A stretch of DNA of 37,408 nt from the NCBI GenBank assembly GCA_045648605.1, contig JAZROG010000016.1:1-37408 (forward strand), given 5' to 3'. The translations under genes were made by a program, and so were the position numbers. The notes beneath the pieces were generated by a model, which ran no database searches, was not told the DNA's origin, and worked only from the letters and a program-made list of their open reading frames with translations. This document shows, piece by piece, positions 32,673 to 37,408 of the stretch; position 1 is the first letter of the stretch; each line of letters opens with the position of its first letter. The stretch comes from SIG710 sp045648605. Lineage in GTDB: Bacteria; Bacillota; Clostridia; Oscillospirales; CAG-272.

Positions 32673-34061
32673 TTAACCCTCGTTTTTCGTTTTTTTCTTC
32701 TCGAATCCGTGAACCCAATCCGAGCAGTTGTAATAGATAAAGTATATAACAGAGCTTATGGCCCATGTTATGGGATATGCGGGATATATGTATTTTATAT
32801 CGTCGAAGAAATGCACCACAAGCGCAATATAAATTATTCTGATAACGCACCAAACAGAAAGCATCACCGTCATCGGAACAAAGACCTTTCCCGCGCCTCT
32901 GCAAACCGCCGCAACTGCATGGGAATAAGCCAAAAGGAAATAAAACAGCGTTACGGTATGCGCCTGCAAAACTCCGAATTCTATAACACCCGGATTATTA
33001 TCGAAAAATCCTATCATCTGCGGAGCAAAAATATAACATATCACACCAACCAGTTCTGCCATAATAACAGAAACTATTATACCGAATTTTGCACCTTTTT
33101 TTGCTCTTTCATACTCCTTTGCTCCAAGATTCTGACTTATAAAGGTCGATATCGCCATGGCAAAGCTCATAATGGGCATAAAAGCAAAGCCCTCTATCTT
33201 TGCGTGAGTTCCGTATGCCGCCGTTGCAAGCTTACCAAATGAATTTATCTGTGCCTGAACGATAACATTTGCAAAAGCAATGACAGAATTCTGAACACCT
33301 GCGGGGAAGCCGTATTTCACCGTTTCAAGAAGCATATCCAAATGAAAACGAATCTTTTTCAGCTCCACCGTGAAAATATTTCCCTTCTTCATAAGGTATA
33401 ACATACAAAGCACAACGCTCGCCATTTGTGAAATGACAGTTGCAAACGCCGCCGACCACACGCCCCACCTGAAAACGCCTACAAAAAGAAGGTCAAGAAG
33501 AACATTCAGTACAGAAGAAAAGATAAGATAATATAGCGGACGCTTGCTGTCGCCAACCGCATTGAGGATTCCGCGGCAGTTATTATACATAACAAGAGCA
33601 AGTGAACCGAGAAAATAATATCTGAAATATTCTATAGCATCGGGAAGCACCTCTGCATCCGTCTGCATCCAAACAAGGATAGTTGGAGTAAAAAGAACAC
33701 CCACAACAGTCAAGAAAATACCGCTTGCAATGCTGAATGCTATGTTGGTATGTACAGCTCTTGAGACCTTTTCATCGTCTCCCGCTCCGAAATAGCGCGA
33801 AATAACAGTTCCCGAGCCCATGGAAAGTCCTGTAAAGAAGCTGACAAGCAAGAAAATCAAGGTTCCCGAGGAGCTTACCGCCGCAAGAGCATCTGTTCCG
33901 AGAAACTGTCCAACGATAAGGGAATCCGCCGTGTTATAAAGCTGTTGAAAAGCCTGACTCAAAAGCACAGGGAGAGCGAATTTTGTCATCACCGAATAAG
34001 GGTTACCCTTGGTCATGTCGGTGGTTGCGCTTCCCTGCCTTTTTAATGAAATAGCCGCCAT
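32673..34061 (-). CDS. MATE family efflux transporter
   Basis: MATE proteins export drugs or metabolites with Na+ or H+ antiport. The 462-residue, roughly twelve-helix protein shows the two-fold repeat: PVLLSQAFQQLYNTADSLIVGQFLG near 31-55, and PAGVQNSVIAFANVIVQAQINSFG in the second half. LGAKEYERAKKGAKFG is the matching loop. GAGG lies 5 bases before ATG 34061. It is the first gene of the operon with the MFS and phosphodiesterase genes. The substrate is unknown. Confidence 0.92.
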   Translation of the reverse strand: MAAISLKRQGSATTDMTKGNPYSVMTKFALPVLLSQAFQQLYNTADSLIVGQFLGTDALAAVSSSGTLIFLLVSFFTGLSMGSGTVISRYFGAGDDEKVSRAVHTNIAFSIASGIFLTVVGVLFTPTILVWMQTDAEVLPDAIEYFRYYFLGSLALVMYNNCRGILNAVGDSKRPLYYLIFSSVLNVLLDLLFVGVFRWGVWSAAFATVISQMASVVLCMLYLMKKGNIFTVELKKIRFHLDMLLETVKYGFPAGVQNSVIAFANVIVQAQINSFGKLATAAYGTHAKIEGFAFMPIMSFAMAISTFISQNLGAKEYERAKKGAKFGIIVSVIMAELVGVICYIFAPQMIGFFDNNPGVIEFGVLQAHTVTLFYFLLAYSHAVAAVCRGAGKVFVPMTVMLSVWCVIRIIYIALVVHFFDDIKYIYPAYPITWAISSVIYFIYYNCSDWVHGFEKKKTKNEG

Positions 34062-34090
34062 TTTTACCTCACAAAAATCATATTCATATT

Positions 34091-34119
34091 ATTATACCCA
34101 CTTTTTCGAAAAAGGTCAA
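34091..34119 (-). promoter_or_regulatory. Promoter of the MATE operon with a palindrome in its spacer
   Basis: On the minus strand TTGACC (34114-34119) and a perfect TATAAT (34091-34096) are 17 bases apart. The spacer holds the perfect 14-base palindrome CTTTTTCGAAAAAG (34101-34114), placed where a repressor could block polymerase. Confidence 0.75.
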
Positions 34120-34163
34120 TGGAAAAAATATCTTTCAAGTGAATGATGAATAATAAATGGTAC

Positions 34164-34196
34164 AAAAAAATCCACTTTCTTACGAAAGCGGATTTT
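34164..34196 (-). terminator. Terminator of the tRNA operon
   Basis: A 13-bp stem with one G-U pair and a GTAA loop (34167-34196) is followed by T residues on the minus strand and starts 4 bases after the CCA end of tRNA-Gly. Confidence 0.85.
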
Positions 34197-34199
34197 GTT

Positions 34200-34275
34200 T
34201 GGAGCGGATTACGGGGCTCGAACCCGCCACCTCGACCTTGGCAAGGTCGCGCTCTACCAAATGAGCTAAATCCGC
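34200..34275 (-). tRNA. tRNA-Gly(GCC)
   Basis: The 7-bp acceptor stem GCGGATT/AATCCGC closes the cloverleaf. The anticodon loop reads CTTGCCAAG and the T loop GGTTCGAGCC. The CCA end is encoded at 34202-34200. Confidence 0.96.
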
Positions 34276-34354
34276 AATTATTAAATTTTAATTCACCATC
34301 GTGTGATGAATAAACGCTTAAAAATAACGACATCCGGTATTAAAAGCTTTTTTG

Positions 34355-34380
34355 CTTACTTTTTTCTCGAAAAAAGTAAG
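34355..34380 (-). other. AT-rich stem-loop between tRNA-Asp and tRNA-Gly
   Basis: An 11-bp stem CTTACTTTTTT / AAAAAAGTAAG with a 4-base loop starts right after the tRNA-Asp CCA. No T run follows on the minus strand, so it is more likely a processing or stabilising element than a terminator. Confidence 0.55.
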
Positions 34381-34457
34381 TGGCGACCCGAAGGGGACTC
34401 GAACCCCTGACCTCTAGCGTGACAGGCTAGCGTTCTAACCAACTGAACTACCGGGCC
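34381..34457 (-). tRNA. tRNA-Asp(GTC)
   Basis: The acceptor stem GGCCCGG pairs with TCGGGTC (two G-U). The anticodon loop is CCTGTCACG with GTC, the T loop is GGTTCGAGTCC, and CCA is encoded at 34383-34381. Confidence 0.96.
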
Positions 34458-34462
34458 GAATA

Positions 34463-34538
34463 TGGTGGGAACAATAGGGCTCGAACCTATGACCCTCTGC
34501 TTGTAAGGCAGATGCTCTCCCAACTGAGCTATGCTCCC
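34463..34538 (-). tRNA. tRNA-Val(TAC)
   Basis: The acceptor stem starts GGGAGCA, the anticodon loop is CCTTACAAG with TAC, and the T loop is GGTTCGAGCCC. CCA is encoded at 34465-34463. It is first in the tRNA transcript. Confidence 0.96.
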
Positions 34539-34559
34539 ATTCTTTCGGACAACGGGAAT

Positions 34560-34588
34560 ATTATATCACATCCAATCCCATTTGTCAA
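34560..34588 (-). promoter_or_regulatory. Perfect-consensus promoter of the tRNA operon
   Basis: On the minus strand TTGACA (34583-34588) and TATAAT (34560-34565) are 17 bases apart. Both hexamers match the consensus exactly, as expected for stable RNA genes. Confidence 0.9.
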
Positions 34589-34640
34589 TAGCTTTTTTAA
34601 ATTTTTTCTGCAATTTCTCACACACTGCATATGAAAATAC

Positions 34641-34668
34641 GAAGCACCCGCAAAAATGCAGGTGCTTC
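34641..34668 (-). terminator. Terminator after the SIS-domain gene
   Basis: A GC-rich stem GAAGCACC-GC / GC-GGTGCTTC (34641-34668) lies 14 bases after the SIS gene stop and is followed on the minus strand by GTATTTTC. Confidence 0.75.
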
Positions 34669-34681
34669 CATTACTTTTATA

Positions 34682-35338
34682 TTATTTGCGACCCGTATTC
34701 TCAAAGAATGTTTCCTCTGCCATAGCACAAAGTGCATGGTATATGGGAAGATGCTTTTCCTGAATCTTGAAGGTCTCATATTCGGGTGCTTTTATGGTGA
34801 CATCGCAAAGCGCTGAAAGCTTGCTGTCCTTCATACCCGTCATGGCAACGGTCTTAACCCCCATCGCCTTTGCAAGCGTTGCCGCATAAACGCAGTTTTC
34901 GGAATTTCCCGAGGTTGAGATAACTATAAGAGTATCTCCTGCGTGTCCGAGTCCAAGAAGCTGCTGCGCAAAGGTCATTTTAGGCTCTGTATCGTTGAGG
35001 AATGCAGTTGTCAGCGCCCCGTGACCGCAGAGCGAAACTGCGGGAAGTGAGCCTTCAAGGGTATCAGCAAGAGCCTTTCCCTCATCACCCATTCCGTAAA
35101 GCTTTTCCGCAAGAATGGGGTTTATCATTCTCTTGAATTTAAAGCTCTTTAAAAGCTCACCGATGATATGCTCACTGTCGGAGCAGCTTCCGCCGTTTCC
35201 GCAAGCGAAAAGGCAGCCACCGTTCTCATATGTGGCGCAGATGGTGTTATGAGCCTCAAGAATCGCATCTCTGCAGCATTCAAGCTCAGGATAGCGGCTG
35301 AAAAGCTCTTCAAAAATATTTTTTACAGATTCTTTCAT
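34682..35338 (-). CDS. SIS-domain sugar phosphate isomerase, GmhA-like
   Basis: SIS domains bind phosphosugars; GmhA makes heptose-7-phosphate from sedoheptulose-7-phosphate. The 218-residue protein has the GmhA-type site CGNGGSCSDSEHIIGEL (46-62), with H57 and E61 as probable metal ligands, the phosphate loop STSGNSEN (141-148) and a C-terminal KHLPIYHALCAMAEE helix. An insert after residue 70 (FKRMINPILAEKLYGMG) is longer than in E. coli GmhA. AAGGAGA precedes ATG 35338. It is the last gene of the ROK-esterase unit. The precise substrate is not known. Confidence 0.85.
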   Translation of the reverse strand: MKESVKNIFEELFSRYPELECCRDAILEAHNTICATYENGGCLFACGNGGSCSDSEHIIGELLKSFKFKRMINPILAEKLYGMGDEGKALADTLEGSLPAVSLCGHGALTTAFLNDTEPKMTFAQQLLGLGHAGDTLIVISTSGNSENCVYAATLAKAMGVKTVAMTGMKDSKLSALCDVTIKAPEYETFKIQEKHLPIYHALCAMAEETFFENTGRK

Positions 35339-35361
35339 TTCAAATTTTCTCCTTGCCGTAA

Positions 35362-36048
35362 TTAAAACTCGTCATATGCCTCTTTGTTTTTGCCAAAATC
35401 CTCTCTCTTTTGGGTAAGAATCCAATCAAGAACGGTGGTTTCAAGATAAGCATTATCCCAGCTGTCATGTCCAACACCATGGAAAATCGTCAGCTTTGCA
35501 TTTCCACCCTTGCTATTGACCGAATCCACCATTTCGAGTGAATTCTTTATCGGAACAGCATCATCTATATCACCGTGGAATGCCCAAACCGGAGTATTCA
35601 TAAGATTTGAGCATCTCCACGAGAGTCCGCCGCCGCAAACGGGAGCGATAGCGCAGAAATAATTTGAATATGTGAGTCCCATTTCCCATGTACCAAAGCC
35701 ACCCATACTGATTCCCGTGATGGCAATTCTGCTCATATCCGCATTATATTCCTCGGCAACCTTATCAATAAGAGCCTTCAACTCAAATACGACATTATTC
35801 CATACCACTCTTCCCGGACACTGAGGGCAAAGAAGAATAAAGGGGAATTTTTTGCCCGCAGCAGCATATTTAGGAAGTGCGTGCTTTTGAATCTTATAAA
35901 GCTCGTCCTTACCGTTTCCTCTCTCGCCCGCTCCGTGGAGAAAGACCACCATGGGGTATTTCTTTTCGGGTGAATAGTCCTCGGGAAGAAATACATAATA
36001 ACCGATATCAAACTGCCCATTTTGAGCATTAAAAATTTTAGTTTCCAT
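35362..36048 (-). CDS. Cytosolic alpha/beta hydrolase, esterase-like
   Basis: The 228-residue hydrolase has the oxyanion strand VVFLHGAGERG (34-44), nucleophile S114 in GISMGGFGTW, an Asp at 162 or 163 in HGDIDDAVP, and H194 in GVGHDSWDNAY. This is a complete catalytic triad of the carboxylesterase/feruloyl-esterase-like type. There is no signal peptide, so it acts on an imported substrate such as an acylated sugar. That guess rests on its neighbours, a sugar kinase and a sugar isomerase. GGAG lies 5 bases before ATG 36048. Confidence 0.85.
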   Translation of the reverse strand: METKIFNAQNGQFDIGYYVFLPEDYSPEKKYPMVVFLHGAGERGNGKDELYKIQKHALPKYAAAGKKFPFILLCPQCPGRVVWNNVVFELKALIDKVAEEYNADMSRIAITGISMGGFGTWEMGLTYSNYFCAIAPVCGGGLSWRCSNLMNTPVWAFHGDIDDAVPIKNSLEMVDSVNSKGGNAKLTIFHGVGHDSWDNAYLETTVLDWILTQKREDFGKNKEAYDEF

Positions 36049-36071
36049 TTTAGCTCCTAAAATTGTATAGT

Positions 36072-37052
36072 TTAAAGTCCTTTTGCAGCAAGTGTTGCAA
36101 GAGAAAGTGCCGCATAGTCTCCGATGCTTTCGCCAAGCTCTGCGGGAACTACCTCACAAACATCAAGCGCATATGAAAGACATTCTTTTTTCATTACCTT
36201 GTCCATTGCGGGAGTGATTATTCCATGACTTCTCATAAATACACCACCGAGAATTATTCTTTGGGGGTTGAGAATATCCACGAGAATACTCAGTGTAGTG
36301 CCGAGCTTTTCGCCGCACCTGCGATATATTTCAAGGCAAAATTCGTCATTTTCCTTTTCTGCCAAATCGCCTATGATTTTGGCATTTATATTGTCAATTT
36401 CTCCTGCCACCTCAAGAACCCTTGGCGTTTCGCCTCTTGCAAGAGCCTCGGTAACAGCCATTTTACCAAGCTGTGCAATTCCGCCGCCGCTGCAATAGCC
36501 CTCGCATGAGCCGAATTTCCCAAAGCCGATGGGGCCGCCCTCTGTGAGACGCACATGACCTATCTCGCCTGCCATATCGCTTGTTCCGCTATAAAGCTTT
36601 CCATCAAGAATAAGACCTGCTCCGAGACCTGTACCGAATGTGAGGAAGATCACATTGTCAAAGCCCTTTCCCGCGCCGAAAAGCCATTCCGCAACAGCAC
36701 AGGCGTTGGCATCGTTCTGAAGCTTTGAGGGAATTCCTGTTTTCTCCTCGAAAAACTCGGTGACATGTATATCGTCCCATCCCGGAAGATTTGGGGGAGA
36801 CATAACTATACCTTTTTTTGCATCGAGAGGCCCGCCGCAGCTTATTCCAAGCCCCGCAACATCTGAAAATTTCAGAGAATGGGCAGAAAGGAGCTTTTCA
36901 CTCTCAATGACGAACAAATCAAGAACCTCATAGGGGGTTTTTCCTGCTGTTGGGAATTTCACCTTGTCGCAGACAGCAAAATTTTCTCCGCTGTCACTTC
37001 CGAGGCTCACAGCACATTTTGTGCCGCCTATATCAATACCTAAATAATACAT
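36072..37052 (-). CDS. ROK family sugar kinase (glucokinase-like)
   Basis: The 326-residue kinase starts with the phosphate loop GIDIGGTK (5-12), then LQNDANACAVAEWLFGAG, FLTFGTGLGAGLI and GEIGHVRL. The usual ROK zinc motif CXCGXXGCXE is changed: the stretch reads IGFGKFGSCEGYCSGGGI, with the first two Cys missing. It phosphorylates a hexose, probably glucose or a relative. There is no N-terminal DNA-binding domain, so it is a kinase rather than a repressor. AGAGGA precedes ATG 37052. Confidence 0.92.
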   Translation of the reverse strand: MYYLGIDIGGTKCAVSLGSDSGENFAVCDKVKFPTAGKTPYEVLDLFVIESEKLLSAHSLKFSDVAGLGISCGGPLDAKKGIVMSPPNLPGWDDIHVTEFFEEKTGIPSKLQNDANACAVAEWLFGAGKGFDNVIFLTFGTGLGAGLILDGKLYSGTSDMAGEIGHVRLTEGGPIGFGKFGSCEGYCSGGGIAQLGKMAVTEALARGETPRVLEVAGEIDNINAKIIGDLAEKENDEFCLEIYRRCGEKLGTTLSILVDILNPQRIILGGVFMRSHGIITPAMDKVMKKECLSYALDVCEVVPAELGESIGDYAALSLATLAAKGL

Positions 37053-37077
37053 TTTTTAGTCCTCTCCGTTGTGTTAT

Positions 37078-37244
37078 AAACAGGTATTTAGCAAACAGAC
37101 GAAGACGTGACCCGTAGGGGCGATCATCGATCGCCCGCCACACAAAGAGCACAAATTATCGTTGTTTTTTAACCGTTTGTTTTTCGGGCGATCGATGATC
37201 GCCCCTACAAAATACGTTTTCGCCTGTTCGTAAAATCCCTATTT
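37078..37244. repeat. Long-hairpin dispersed repeat, copy B
   Basis: Perfect 24-base arms (37114-37137 and 37185-37208), beginning GTAGGGG and ending CCCCTAC, enclose a 47-base spacer. Outside them the flanks are also inverted repeats: 24 of 31 positions match between 37078-37108 and the complement of 37214-37244. The element thus spans about 167 bases and fills most of the 202-base gap between the ROK gene and the next gene. It belongs to the same family as 10-103. Confidence 0.85.
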
Positions 37245-37254
37245 CTTTTACCTA

Positions 37255-37407
37255 TTATTTTGTGAAAACATAAGGAAGCTCGGGGCTCTTTCTCGGATGC
37301 TCATCACCAAAGCCCTCAAATTCATCCCAGAAGCCCGCCTTCTTCATGCAGGATAAATAGTAATCATAATCGATATCGATGATATTGGTGAAATAATGGT
37401 TCTTATA
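37255..37407 (-). CDS. C-terminal end of an unidentified protein (cut by window edge)
   Basis: A minus-strand frame is open from the window edge to TAA at 37255-37257 and encodes about 50 residues. These include DIDYDYYLSCMKKAGFW and a closing HPRKSPELPYVFTK. The composition and clean stop next to the repeat suggest a real gene. I do not recognise the family from this fragment. Confidence 0.6.
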   Translation of the reverse strand, partial: YKNHYFTNIIDIDYDYYLSCMKKAGFWDEFEGFGDEHPRKSPELPYVFTK

Positions 37408-37408
37408 T

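Noticed and set aside
10..37244. The two hairpin repeats as ends of one large mobile element spanning the window
   Set aside because: The content is core housekeeping genes in conserved order, the inner stems differ, and no transposase or integrase is present.
1..37408. CRISPR array, phage or defence genes
   Set aside because: No short regularly spaced direct repeats and no cas, integrase, toxin-antitoxin or restriction genes were seen on either strand.

Overview
The window reads as a chromosomal core segment of a low-to-mid GC, Gram-positive, spore-forming anaerobe of the class Clostridia, probably a gut lineage near Oscillospirales. The support is a Bacillus/Clostridium-type large SRP RNA upstream of dnaX, a single-chain glycyl-tRNA synthetase, a PASTA-bearing SpoVD-type transpeptidase, a MurE with an Arg-containing (meso-DAP type) specificity loop, a sporulation sigma-K gene with an intact pro-sequence, and a pyrophosphate-dependent phosphofructokinase. 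Most genes lie on the minus strand, have strong AGGAG-type ribosome binding sites, and often start with TTG or GTG.

Layout. 1-340: a long-hairpin dispersed repeat, then a promoter for a plus-strand acyltransferase-like gene (340-1215). 1297-4258: SRP RNA, dnaX, ybaB, recR on the minus strand. 4345-5654: minD-like ATPase and a divergent methylglyoxal synthase. 5875-6093: a small Cys-rich protein transcribed away from minD. 6094-6667: non-coding, rich in repeats. 6668-9212: an LCP-family protein and glyQS. 9213-9716: largely unexplained non-coding DNA. 9717-13528: DUF554 membrane protein, manA, an LtaS-like sulfatase and a doubtful 77-codon frame. 13595-28097: the division and cell wall cluster in the order mraZ, rsmH, ftsL-like, sugar isomerase, spoVD, murE, murF, mraY, ftsW, murG, divIB, then ftsZ from its own promoter. 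28430-29113: sigK. 29243-30481: pfp on the plus strand. 30562-34119: MATE exporter, MFS transporter and glycerophosphodiesterase as one operon. 34200-34588: tRNA-Val, tRNA-Asp, tRNA-Gly from one consensus promoter. 34682-37052: ROK kinase, cytosolic esterase, SIS-domain protein. 37078-37244: a second member of the terminal repeat family. 37255-37408: the C-terminal end of an unidentified gene.

How the genes fit together. The central cluster makes lipid II (MurE, MurF, MraY, MurG) and the machine that uses it at the septum (FtsW, SpoVD, FtsL, DivIB, FtsZ). MurD is absent from the cluster and a TIM-barrel sugar isomerase sits inside it. Envelope functions extend beyond it: an LtaS-like polymerase next to ManA, an LCP-like protein, a glycerophosphodiesterase and MinD. 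Replication and repair (dnaX, recR), protein targeting (SRP RNA) and translation (glyQS, three tRNAs) fill much of the rest.

I found no CRISPR array, prophage, transposase or recognisable defence island. The best leads are the dispersed hairpin repeat family, a structured leader in front of mraZ, the isomerase insertion and missing murD, and two enzymes (methylglyoxal synthase, LCP) whose expected catalytic residues are changed.
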